Below, in pieces: positions 1-11,374 of a stretch of DNA of 64,000 nt. The first letter of the stretch is position 1. Every line of letters starts with the position of its first letter. The position numbers and the translations under genes are program-made. The DNA is taken from the NCBI GenBank assembly GCA_030549495.1, contig JAUIRK010000903.1:496001-560000 (forward strand), written 5' to 3'. The notes under the pieces were generated by a model that was not told the DNA's origin, made no database searches, and worked only from the letters and a program-made list of their open reading frames with translations. Source of the DNA: Nectonema munidae. Lineage: Eukaryota > Nematomorpha > Nectonematoida > Nectonematidae.

Positions 1-500
1 TGAAATAATCGTATACAAAACTAAAATATAATTGCGTATAATATTATTAATAGTATAATATAATAAGTTAAGAGAATGTAAAAGCAACTAGTAAAAAGTA
101 AACAAGCAAAGTGAAAAACATCACAAACTTGTTTGAGAAAAGAGGAAAAAAATAAGTTTTGAGAAAAAGAAGCAAAAATGTACTAAAGTATGACTTTCTA
201 ACACTACTTATCATTATATAAAATGAAATAATCGTATACAAAACAAAAATATAATTGCGTATAATATTATTAATAGTATAATATAATAAGTTAAGAGAAT
301 GTAAAAGCAACTAGTAAAAAGTAAACAAGCAAAGTCGCAAAAATATCACAAAACTTGTTTGAGAAAAAGAGGAAACAAAATAAGTTTTGAGAAAAAGAAA
401 CAAAAATGTACTAAAGTATGACTTTTTAACACTACTTATCATTATATAAAATGAAATAATCGTATACAAAACTAAAATATAATTGCGTATAATGATAAAA
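1..500. repeat. Tandem repeat, 223-228 bp period, cut by the window edge
   Basis: The phrase TGAAATAATCGTATACAAAA occurs at 1, 224 and 452, and the sequence between is nearly identical in each unit. About 2.2 units are visible and the array runs off the left edge. The short open frame on the minus strand here is a by-product of the repeat. It looks like a satellite or local duplication. Confidence 0.9.
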
Positions 501-2491
501 AATGATGTTCACTCGGCAAGCAAAATGATTCTCAAATCAACACAAATTAAACTTTGAATAAGCAAGATTAAATCGATCAAAATTGATGTCTATATTTTTG
601 AAATGATAAAAAATTAGATAATTAAAAATATATATATTGCCTTCTTACATTGCAAAAATCATACTTATACTTATAATTGGGGCAATCAAAATTTGACCTA
701 AAAGTTTTAAAAAATAACTCAATGTTATATAAAAATAGGCATTTAATCAAAAAAGAAACAGACAAAATATGACTTAAAAAGTTATAAATATGAAAATAAT
801 AATTTTTGATCAAATAAAAAACTATTGTCATCATTGACTTGATGAAAAAATTTACTTTATTGACATAAAAGTTTTTAATAGCAGTGAAAAACACAGGATA
901 CTCATATTCTGGCCCTCAAGTGGTAAGGGGTCTAATTTTCAAAAACTCTTATAGCTTTCAATTACTTAAACAGATTATTTTTATTGAAACTTTATTCAAG
1001 GATCTTTTAAGAGTTCTAAACTTCGAAATCTTTAAAAGTTTTAAACGTACGAAAATAAAGAAATAATTTTTAATATTTTTTCTAGCCATTCTGATTATAC
1101 ATGCCCGTTTCCAAACACATAATAATACTAATCAGAGCTAAGGAAAATAACTATATCAGTTTTGTTTTGGTTCGGACGCTTTGGTTTTGGAAGTTTTGAC
1201 CAGGAAGCTCCCTGAAGGTTTAGAAGTATTTTAAATAAACTTATATAAAAATAGTTTTCAGTCAGTTAGTTATATTTATTAAAATTAGAGAGATAGGGAT
1301 ATTAAACTTCAAAAAATGTCATATTTATTTGTTTTAATTTTAAATAGTTATAATATTTCATGTTCTTGAATAGTGTTCCAAATTTCATTGAAAATAAGAT
1401 ATATAATAGTCTGTCTAAATCACATATGCCTTTGTATGTTGCATATACTATTTCTTGATATATTTTTTGTCTCCCGTTGTGTTGCCAGAGCAGTAATAAT
1501 AGTTATTTAACTATAACTACAAAGCGAGTACTAATCACTTTTGTTAGTTTTTTCACAAAATGCAGGCGCTTATTTTTTCAATCGACCAGATTTAGTAGCG
1601 TATAATTGCGCATTGCGCAACCATCAGATATTAGAGTCACCACTAATTATTAAAGATCTATACTCTTCATATTCAAATAATAACAACAGGAAATTTTTTA
1701 AATTTGGCAAACCAAATAACCAAAAATTGACATTTAAAAGGAACTATATTTAAAAAAAAGATATTTTGACAGGAAATAATTTATATTACTTCAGTCAATT
1801 TGAAAAATTCAAATATTTTGATTAGAGAGAGGGAGAAAATTTCTCTCTCTATTCCTTCCCTCGAAAAACATTTCCTCATTTTGATCACCGGCGGTGAAGC
1901 CAGAGAAATACAACGGAAGCCTCCCCCCCCCCCCCGAAGACCATATATAGAAGAAATAACATGATAAAGGAATCTGTATTCGTTTAATAAAATACAAAAG
2001 GTTGTCAATTCAAAATTACTTATACTTACTATGAGAAACTTTTGAGAAAAAATTTTAGTTTGATAACAAAATTACGACAAAAGTTTTTGGTAAATTAAAT
2101 CAAAGTGAAAATAGGAAGGAAATTTACATTAAGCGAATTTAAGCAGTGTTGGGGAAATTTTTAGTATAATGAGCGAAACATGTCAAAAACCAAGGTCCGC
2201 GAGAATCACAAATACCAACTCATGAACCTGTGCAAATTTATTAAAAATTTGAATTTCATTTATTAGAATTAGAATATCATCAATATTTTCAAATTTTTAG
2301 GGTATAAGTTTTCACACAAAATTTTTTTAGATTTGGGCTAGAGTTCTCAGATATCCAGGTTTTACTTGACATTTCATAAAATATTCCCAGTTTTTCATTT
2401 TCATAAAAGAAGATCGGAAAAAGTAGTTCCAAATATAATAAATTTAAAATAAAACAAAAATAATTATAAAAAAGTTATTCATATTTTTTAG
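501..2491. other. AT-rich stretch with no recognised gene
   Basis: Only short open frames without recognisable domains occur. A poly-C run lies near 1921-1935. An upstream exon with the start codon of the ubiquitin-like gene at 2492 should lie here or further left, but no ATG exon with a donor in the right phase could be picked by eye. Confidence 0.5.
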
Positions 2492-2819
2492 GTTCTGGTC
2501 TTACTTGTCCTCTTCTTTCTATCCTTTGAGGGTATGCTGAATTTTTAATCACTCAAGTGTCGTAGAAGTAATTATTATCTATACTCAATTAATTTTAGGT
2601 GTAAAAGCCAATAAGATTACAATCAGAAGGAAAGATGGTGCAAGCATGAGTTTGGATGTCAAACCATATCAAAGTGTTCAAAGTCTCAGCACACAGATTG
2701 AGGAAGAAGCCCGTTATTTCGTGCAACATAAAAATCTGAAGTTTAATGGATTTACTCTCAATGATCAGGGAACTTTAAACGATTATTCTATTACAAATGG
2801 ATCAACAATTGACATTTAA
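2492..2819 (+). CDS. Ubiquitin-fold protein with signal-like leader, last two exons
   Basis: Exon A (2492-2531) follows a TTTTTTAG acceptor and encodes a very hydrophobic run, VLVLLVLFFLSFE, that looks like a signal-peptide core. It ends in a split Gly codon (G|GT). A 67-bp intron (2532-2598, GTATG...TTTTAG) follows. Exon B (2599-2819) continues in phase with about 73 codons to TAA at 2817. Its pattern is ubiquitin-like: KITIRRKDG hairpin, helix SVQSLSTQIEEEA, KFNG in place of the IFAGK strand, then GTLNDYSITNGSTIDI like TLSDYNIQKESTLHL of ubiquitin. It ends without the diglycine tail, so conjugation is unlikely. AATAAA lies at 2875-2880. The exon with the initiator Met was not found. The secretory leader is inferred; if real, this is a secreted ubiquitin-fold protein. 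Function unknown. Confidence 0.72.
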
Positions 2820-2874
2820 TAGAATGAAAGAATATAAAAATTGATTTATTTGTTTTTTTTGTTAAACTTTTTCG

Positions 2875-2880
2875 AATAAA
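2875..2880 (+). terminator. Poly(A) signal AATAAA
   Basis: AATAAA 56 bp after the stop of the ubiquitin-like gene. A second copy of the same context (TTAAACTTTTTGAATAAAA) lies about 65 bp further on, so the 3' end may be duplicated. Confidence 0.6.
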
Positions 2881-2889
2881 TAATTTTTT

Positions 2890-4640
2890 AAAACTATGTA
2901 CTGTGTACATTAAACGTTACGTTTCTTTCATTAAACTTTTTGAATAAAAATGGCAATGATGGTTTTACTGTAGTTTAGAGGCGTGGCTAGTTTCTATTGT
3001 CATGAAGAGAAGGGCAAAAAATAGTAATTATTCACCTTTAAAATTATAATAGAATGCAAAACCACAATAATTAATTAAACCAATATTGAATATGAAGACA
3101 GCTCATTTTTCAATTTTACTACTTTCCATTTACTACTCTCAAAGCAATATTTTATAGGTATCAAACAAATTTTTAGCCCTATTTGTGACGGGCTATTTTT
3201 ATTCGCCCCCCCCCCCATTTTGATAAAATTTAAATATTTTTAACAAATTCTCGTATGAACCCACTAAATAATTGATTTTGGTGATTAATTTAATTAAAAC
3301 ATTCACTTGTCATTAAATTAGCTTTCACAGGTAACTTACCAAATGTTTTCTCAATATTTGAAAATAAGCTTATCCATACACAGTAGATCAAACATGCTCA
3401 ATTTGATTGTGGAAATATTTTGTTACTTTAAATTTAAATTGCGATTACTGTTCAATTTTGGTTAATTTGTAGTCTGTTATTTTTTTATGATTTTTGATTA
3501 ATATTTAATTGGGCAAATCGACATTTCTCTATTTCATCATGCCATTATTTTTGCCAATATATACACAGGTAATGAATACTACATTTCAATGTGGTTATAT
3601 ATTTAGTTTAACTACATTGACCTTTAATATTTAAGCCCAATCAATAAAATACCAAATTTCTACTCATGTTTGCTAAAAGCTCATAAAATTTATTTATACT
3701 TCTCATGAAATAATGCAATAATTGTTATAAAATGACATGGTGAAAAACATTACTGGGTTTAACAAAACCGAGCATTATTCGCCATTCTTGTTTGATTTTG
3801 TTACTTAGCTTATCCTTCCCTTCATTTACTAAACAGAGAGCTTTGAACTATATTTTCCAATAGGACCTCTATTATTTTGCTTACAAATTGGCTATCATTT
3901 TGTAGTCTGTACTTCATATCTAATTTTGTTATTCATTCTAAACTGATTTTTCCTTGTCAGCTCTATTTTAATCAAAAAATAATTTTGTGCAATTTATGTT
4001 CGAAAAAACATTTTTATGAGATTTATTTAGATCAGAATTTAAGCGATCCTAGAGCTTTTCTATTTAAGAGAAAATTTTTGTTGATCTTGGCTTTTATAAT
4101 CAATATCATATGTTGTATTATCAGTTGATATGAACAGATATCATTCTGAATATTTGTTAACCAATCCTTTTTCAAAGTTAGTGTTCTTCATGAAATCATT
4201 CAAATTTCTCTTTTTACAATTACAAAAATTCTCCACCTTTATCATATTAACTTAAATACCCTCACTTTCACACTGAACCAAAAAAATGGTCAAAATTTAT
4301 TCACAGTTATAATTTTTTTTAGAAATATCTTTATCTTGACATATTGGTATCTTGGTAAGTCTAATTCAAAGATATAGATAGATTACACACCATCTCCTAC
4401 TTCATTGGAAAAGCGTATATCTTCCGTGTAGAACATACTTGTTTCATATAAATATATATACCTCTTCAAACGACTACTAAATTGATAATAATATGAAAGC
4501 ACGCTTATCACACATTTTATTAAACGTGTAACTATTTCATTTTTCTTATGATCACGCGTTTTATACGTTTAATTGTGGTTTTCTATGAAAAAAGAGTTTT
4601 TTGAGAAAATTGAGTTTTTTTCTTCAGAATTTGTTTTTTT
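2890..4640. other. AT-rich stretch with no recognised gene
   Basis: Contains a poly-C tract near 3207. The open frame at 3877-4128 is hydrophobic with no recognisable motif. No repeat ends or RNA genes were identified. Confidence 0.45.
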
Positions 4641-5560
4641 CTGAATAGTCAAAGTTGATTGATAAATGTACACATTCTTTCACCTAATTGCAAAAAATAT
4701 GTCTTGGAATAAAATCAGCATCGTATTAAAAAATAAAAAATATAGAATATTCAAATATGAAAGTATGTTGAAATAATTACAATTTTGCATATTCACTCTA
4801 TTTTTCAGAATAATATGACAAAACTCATCCAAAAATGGCCTTTACCATGTCCAATTTAGTTGAAAAATAATTTACTTAAAATATAAATAAATGTTTTTTA
4901 ATATAATTTTCGGAGGAAACTACCAAATTTGATTAAAATTTTTACATCATAATTACGAAAACTGAGTCCAAAAATGAAATAAGAATGGTGATTTAGTTTA
5001 AAAAATACATTTTTTGAAAATATAAATAATATTCTAGGAAATAATTTGGAGTCGCTAACCAGAAATATGATTGACATTTTTACATTTTAAAAGCAAAAAA
5101 TGAGTCGAGAAATACGATTCGTATTTTGATTTATATTAAAAATATATTTTATTTAAAATGTGGTTAAAAGTTTTTGAAGCACTTTTTAATTAATATTCTT
5201 GGAAGAAATTGAATTTTCGGATATTTTGACAACCTAATTACGAAAAATGACTCTGGAATTTAAATCGGCAGCATGGTCGATTTGCTATAAAAAATATACC
5301 TTGTTTAAAAAGTATTACTATTATTGAAGAAAATATACAGACATAAACCGCAAAATTGAATAACACTTCTAGACATTCTGACGACCGAATTGCAAAAAAT
5401 GACCCCGGAATTTAAATCGGAATGGTGATTTAGTATAAAAATATGTATTTTTTTTAATTTGCACAATATTCTATGACATCATTTTCAGGCGTATACTAAA
5501 AATTTGATTGTCACTTTCAAAATTATTCCCATCCCAATTGCAAAAATTAAATCACCATGA
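4640..5560. repeat. Degenerate tandem repeat, about 130-155 bp period
   Basis: A phrase of the type AATTGCAAAAAATGACTCTGG followed by ATCGGAATGGTGATTTAGTA and an AT-rich run recurs at roughly 4690, 4826, 4963, 5094, 5238, 5393 and 5541. Spacing is 131-155 bp with much divergence. Related copies occur at 35.4-35.6 kb. It looks like old satellite DNA. Confidence 0.6.
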
Positions 5561-6156
5561 TTAATAACAAAATTGCCACTTCTTTCAAAAAATATGTACT
5601 TTAAGTGTTATGTGTCAAATTTATACCATTTTTATTTCAAAATTGTCTTTTTTAAATTGAAAATTGTATTTTTTTAGTTCAAAATTAAATAATTTTTTTA
5701 ATTTAACTTTATTTTTTGTTTGCATATTCTTATTCAGTATAAAATTCTCTAGAAATTAATGCATAAAAAATGAAAATTTTAATTTTTCAAAAAATACGCC
5801 TACCTTTGTTCTATTCCATGTACAAATAAATGGCTATAGGAAGACAATTTTCAACATTCTGTTCATATTTTGATAGATGTAAGATTTGTTATACCTCATT
5901 CCGGGGAGAAGATGTTAGAAAAGTTATTTTAAATAATATATCTGTCAAATAATCAAAATATTCTTTAAAATAATAATAATCGAAAAATATTCTTTAAAAA
6001 TCAAAAAATATGAAACTTTCTTTTCATATTTTGCTACCTCATACGATGTTCAAAAATTATTACCTATGTTTTGCAATTTGCACGATTTTAAATAATATAT
6101 TTGTCAAATAATCAAAAAATGTTCAAATAAAAAAATATTTATTCTTTTTAAATAAA

Positions 6157-6420
6157 ATCATTTGTATAATGCGAGATTCTTTAAAATATTAATAACATAT
6201 TTGAAGAAATATTTTTTCAGTATATATCAAATATATCGTTGTCTCCCCTTACTTTTAGTTTCGTATGTGTATAATTTGATAAAAATTAATTATTAAAGAC
6301 TAGGTTTATCTTTCTATTCTAAAAGTAAGGGGAGCCAACGATATATTTGATATATACTGAAAAAATATTTCTTCAAATATGTTATTAATATTTTAAAGAA
6401 TCTCGCATTATACAAATGAT
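6157..6420. repeat. Near-perfect inverted repeat: 102-bp arms, 60-bp loop
   Basis: Arms 6157-6258 and 6319-6420 are reverse complements over 102 bp with one mismatch (GTTGTCTCC against GTTGGCTCC). The 60-bp spacer is AT-rich. No flanking target-site duplication was seen. A transcript would fold into a long hairpin. It may be a young foldback MITE or a palindromic duplication; the near-identity implies recent origin or gene conversion. Confidence 0.95.
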
Positions 6421-6753
6421 GTGTCTAGATTAACATTTTATACCCTCAAAAAATCATAATATGGAATAGAAACCATCGTAGTTAGAAAGACCATTCAGCT
6501 TGAATTCAGGGGCGCACATCCTCAAAATTATTAGGGGGGGGGGCGAAATTTTTTTCTTGCAATTTTCAAAATTAGTGGTCTCGAAATACCACGGGAGACC
6601 AAATATTCAAGCAATGCTTTAAAATAGAGTGTATTCAGCGCATATCTAAAGTCCTAAATTTATAAGACTACTTTATATTTTTTTACAAAATTGGTGAATT
6701 TAAAAACTATACTTCCAGCGAAAATATTTTAATTAAATTTGCATATCGAATAT

Positions 6754-7310
6754 GGTGCGCAGAAAAAATGCTCCCAAATAAAAAGTAGGAAAAAATGCCC
6801 CCAATTAAAAAGTAGGAAAAAATGCCCCAACACAAAAAATTTCAAAAAATTATTAATTAAAATTTTTAAAAAAGATATGTCAAATAAAGATTTTTTGTAA
6901 AAAAAAGTTAACTTTTCATCTAAAACATTTAAAATTTTATTAAAGTAAACTAAAAAACTCAGCATACGACAATTTTTTAAATACAAAAATTTTTTTTATA
7001 AAACAGCAAATATTTTTGGACTTTGTGTGTATCAGAACACTTTCTAAATATAATTAGTATTTTAACTGATTTTAAGAACACATTCCCACAAATCTGCACC
7101 TTTGCTATTGTTTTCAAGAACTTTATAAAGAAAAAACCCTATAGATTAAGAAATTTTAGAAATTTAACCTTTCAAAACGGGACCAAATAAAAATATTTAT
7201 ATAATTAAAAAATCCTGAAAATTAAAAATTAGTGGGCATTTTTTCCTACTTTTTAATTGGGGGCATTTATTTCGGGGGCATTTTTTCAGGAGGCATTTTT
7301 AGCTACAACC
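6754..7310. mobile_element. Foldback/MITE element with 9-bp target duplication
   Basis: The element is flanked by a perfect 9-bp direct repeat ATCGAATAT (6745-6753 and 7311-7319). Its ends are inverted: GGTGCGCAGAAAAAATGCTCC on the left and, reverse-complemented, GGTTGTAGCTAAAAATGCCT on the right. Both arms repeat AAAAATGCCCCC with AATTAAAAAGTAGG, giving foldback arms. A 9-bp duplication with GG- termini fits Mutator-like or Merlin-like mobilisation. No transposase is encoded; the open frame at 6729-6986 is incidental. Confidence 0.82.
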
Positions 7311-7849
7311 ATCGAATATACATTACAGTTTAAAAAAATCCAAAAATGTTAGGGTGTGGAATAGGCTTTTCATTTGAAAAATTAAGTAGTCTACCAGGCA
7401 CATTACAGGAATTGATGAAAGTATATTTTAATTCATAGAGAAAACAAATAACTGAAGGTTGGATAGTTTTATATAAGTAAATGTAGTCTAAAGGCAAAGA
7501 GTCTACTAGACACCCTGCAATATTTATATAAAAAAATGTGATTGATTCAGAGGCAAGGGTATAAAACGAAGTTATAATTGTGCAAACAAAAAATTAAGAT
7601 AGCATTATTTCATTTTACTCAGCATCATTCAAAAATAGTTTAAAAGCTAAATTGATACAAGCTACAAAAATCTAGAAAAAGTAAAATAACTGTAAACATT
7701 TTACATGCATTTGCCTTTTATAATAACTTTTAAGGAAAAAAAGTCTATCAGAAAAAGTTATAGAGCTTCAAAAAAAACTAAAAATTTTTAGAGCATAACA
7801 TAAGTTTTTTGAAAACTAATTTGACGTATCCCCTACAGCATACTCTATG

Positions 7850-8040
7850 GGTGGCATGACAGGTTGGTTGAGATGATGGACTCAGCACGGAAGCCTCTGG
7901 ATTCGATTCCTCATCGATACGAATTTGTTCATAATTTGACATAAGCCGTACATCAATGCCTGGTTAATGAAAATACGCCGCTGCACCTTACTTTTACTCA
8001 AAATTGAAAAATTTGCTACATAATTAACATAAGAGAGAAA
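7850..8040 (+). mobile_element. tRNA-headed SINE copy
   Basis: The 5' part shows RNA polymerase III box-like sequences: TGGTTGAGATGATGG (box A) and GGATTCGATTCC (box B) about 40 bp downstream. It is followed by a body with ATGAAAATACGCCGCTGCAC. The 44.9-kb element has the same layout and a related body, so they are one SINE family. The head is degenerate, so it is not a functional tRNA gene. Confidence 0.6.
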
Positions 8041-8226
8041 GGAAACAAAATAAAATAATAAAGCAATTTTCACTATTTTAAAATGGAACCGTCTGTTCTC
8101 AGAATAATTTCAAAATAATAGGAGGCATAAAGAATTAGAGTTTATTTGATATTTTCAAGTTTTTATAAGCAGCAAAAGCCAACGTAAGTAGCAGCCCTTA
8201 TAATTAAAAAAATTATTTAAACTAAC

Positions 8227-8576
8227 GGTCGACAGACATTTCGCCCCATAGACAATTTGCCACCTGACTAGGTTATTAGTTTCATCCATCTTTGCTTATT
8301 TATATGTGTAAAATTATTAAAATTTTTATATTCTTGTTTATTTTATCTTTATTAAATTATTTCAAATTAATCAATTTATCTCTTAATTTTTTAGAATTGT
8401 CCATGAGACAAAATGTCTTATGAAAATAACAGGGCGAATTGTCGATGAAACAAAATGTCTTATGAAAATAATGGGGCGAATTGTCCATGGAAGAACTGTC
8501 TTATGAAAATAATGGGGCGAATTGTCCATGGGACGAACTGTCTTATGAAAATAATGGGGTGAAATGTCCGAGGACC
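8227..8576. mobile_element. Foldback element, copy 1 (ACATTTCGCCCC family)
   Basis: Left end CGGTCGACAGACATTTCG and right end (reverse complement) GGTCCTCGGACATTTCACCC are inverted. The right arm holds about four tandem copies, some 60 bp each, of a unit with GGGCGAATTGTCCATG and CTTATGAAAATAATG. Both boundaries carry the 8-bp direct repeat AAACTAAC (8219-8226, 8577-8584). It is related in design and ends to the element at 26062-27015. Confidence 0.72.
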
Positions 8577-8584
8577 AAACTAAC

Positions 8585-9890
8585 ATAAATCAAAATATAC
8601 GAGAAAAGAAAATCATTGCGTTTTTTTGAATATTTTTGTCTACAAATAAAATGCTGACAGCTGTCATAAATAGATCAAGTACATTTTTAACAACTGAAAC
8701 ATTTTGTTTCGATATTATATTTTTATTATAATAATCAACAAATTTTCTTAAAAAAAATGATTTAATTAATTATGTACAGTGTTACTTATAAAATTTAACA
8801 ATCGAACATTATAAAAAATATCTCTGCTCAAATATTAACACTATTAGGATAATTTTTATTTCTGAAATCATTTTTTGAATTTAGAGGTTTTAAATGTCTG
8901 AAAGTGTCAATCAAATGTTCGATTTACGTCTAATGTCTACAGAAATATTTTTGAAATTTAAATAAAATATCTGTTTTATGCCAAATGGAAGATGCTGGTT
9001 TCATTTGTGATCAAAACAAATAATTAAAAAAAATATGTATCTTGACTAAATGGAAGATCTACAATGTTCTAATGATCAAGGAAGTGGTTTAATTATATAA
9101 TATTAGATGCTTCAAAAAAGATTTTGACTGTGAAAAAGAAGTTCCTCTTTTACAAATGAAAAATATGTAAATCTATAGCTTATCATCTAGGATTACAGTT
9201 AACATTTAGCTAAAATGGGTAGAAAATCTGAAAATTTAGAATAGGTCAGATTTATCAAAAATTGCACAGATGCCAATATGTGAGAATTTACTCACTATCA
9301 AGATATTTTTAATTTAAATTGAATTTGTCCATCTTTTCCCTTTTGTGTCAAAGAGATAATTTTTTAGATGAAGAACGTTGATAACTTTTTGTAATTGAAC
9401 AATGAACATCACGAATGATTCATCAGAAAAAACCTTTGAAATGAAATTGGTTGACAAATATTCAGGCCCGATAATAAAATACACGATACTGATAAAAAAG
9501 TCTAAGATAATCGAGAAGATTCTATAATCAGAATGCTTTGAGAGACGAAAAAAGTAATTTTATCCTTATAAAAAAATTTTCGAACACACATTGAAGAATA
9601 TAAATTTCTAATGAAAAATTACTTCATCGTGATATACCAAGAAAGGATCATCATAGAATGAATACCAAAATTACATACTGTAAATTATAATATGACGTAG
9701 AGACTACAAGTCGTTAACGAATTTGTAGCCAAAAAGATGGAGGTCATATCGAGTTACATAAGTTACTGTAGAATGAAATATTTTGAGTGAATTAAACACC
9801 TAAAGTTGGCTTATTAAATAAATTAAGAAAATAATTACCAGAGAAATACTGCAAGTAGAAGTAATTTTTTTGTTTATATATTTGACATTG
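8585..9890. other. AT-rich stretch with no recognised gene
   Basis: No open frame of note, no clear repeat ends and no RNA gene were seen. Confidence 0.4.
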
Positions 9891-9894
9891 ATAT

Positions 9895-10770
9895 ACAGGT
9901 TTAATCGATTTTTTGACAGGTTTTATTGATTTCATAAAAAATGAACATCACCATTAAATTCTGGATAATTGAAATGTATAAAAAAAACTTTAAAAGAATA
10001 AAAATTTTAATTTTGACATGGGCTGTCATATTTAAATTATTTTGTCAGGTTTGACTAATATTTATAAAAAAAAAAGGAATATAACCAGTAAACACAGCCT
10101 ACTTGAAAATGGGTATATGTGTGTAAAATGCCATACACGTTAAACTTCATCACCTCCCTATACTTTCTATTAAACGTAATTCTCTAATTCAAAAAACCGT
10201 GCCTGATCCTTTCTGTTTGGGATAAATCAATTTTTTGACAGTTTTGATTGATTTTTATAAAAAATGAATATCACCACTGAATTACGCATGCTTAAACATG
10301 GGTATATATGTGTAAAAAACTTTATATTATTACTTAGATAAAAAGTTTTATTTTAAGATGAGCTGTCATATATAAATCAATGCTTTGATAACTTTAATTG
10401 ATTTTTATAAAAAAAATGAATATCACCGCTGAATTCAGCATGCTTGAAAATGGGTATATATGTGTAAAAAACATTATATAATTATTTAGATAAAAAGTTT
10501 CTTTTTTGAGATGAGCTGTCACATTTAGATCAATTTTTTGACAGGTTTGATTGATTTTCATAAAAAATAAATATCACCACTGAATTAAGCATATTTGAAA
10601 ATGGGTATACATGCGTAAAAAACTTTATATAATTATTTAAATAAAAAGTTCCTTTTTGAGATGAGCTGTCAAATATAAATCAATTTTTTGACAGGTTTGA
10701 TTGATTTTGATAAAAAAAATGGACATCACCACTGAATTCAGCATAGTTGAAATATATATGTAACATTAAA
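9895..10770. repeat. Tandem repeat of about 150 bp, five to six copies
   Basis: GATGAGCTGTCA recurs with AGCTGTC at 10361, 10514 and 10664 (153 and 150 bp apart), with an older copy at about 10021. Each unit continues with ATCAATTTTTTGACAGG, TTTGATTGATTTT, a run ending AATATCACCACTGAATT, then GAAAATGGGTATATATGTG. One unit near 10.1-10.2 kb is interrupted by unrelated sequence. It ends close to a piggyBac-type terminus. Confidence 0.88.
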
Positions 10771-10807
10771 AATATTTATAAAAACTTATTAATATCTGAG
10801 AAAAATA

Positions 10808-10870
10808 GGGGGCACTTTACGCCCCTCAGCACTTGAGCGGACAAATTTTGCCCAGCACTAATAGGGTTAA
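10808..10870 (-). mobile_element. Isolated piggyBac-type end with TTAA
   Basis: Read on the minus strand this is TTAA followed by CCCTATTAGTGCTGGGC and an inner GC-rich part. The TTAA target and CCCT start are piggyBac-like. The end faces left, away from the piggyBac coding remains at 11.4 kb, and no partner end was found, so it may be a separate non-autonomous element carrying the 150-bp repeats. Confidence 0.4.
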
Positions 10871-11374
10871 GCAAATAGAGTATTCTTGCTTAAACTGAAT
10901 GAATAATCAAAATATTCATTCCCAAATAACTATTGAAAAAAATTAAAGTTTTCAAATGTTACAAAATGTAACAAACGTAGTGATAAAGATTAGGTGACTT
11001 TTGTTGAAAAAAAATTCTTAGCGCGAGTCTAACAATGTTCATTGCTATAAAATTGTAACGATTGAAAAATATTTTAATTTAACTCTAAATGCAAATTAAA
11101 CAGAAGCAGTGGTGTAGCCAAAAAAAAGTTGATAGAAGGGGCACAATTTAAAAACAAAAAACTTGTGCAACATTATTTATACTTTCTTGATCCGTTCATT
11201 GGAGAAATTTTCAAAAACTGATATCGTATAAGATGCATGGGGGCACCATGCGGTACATAGGAGTGTGGGCACGGTGGCGCGTACATAGCCTTTTATAGTT
11301 TATTGATTTTCTCAATTGATCATTACAATTCGTGATCCGTGAATTTCTTCCACCAGTATTTTACAAAATATAAC

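Noticed and set aside
1781-2008. Minus-strand frames with a poly-Gly stretch
   Set aside because: The Gly run comes from a poly-C tract; no motif or splice support.
7860-7960. Possible tRNA gene from the GATTCGATTCC box
   Set aside because: No acceptor or anticodon stem pairs properly, and a related body at 44.9 kb shows it is a SINE.
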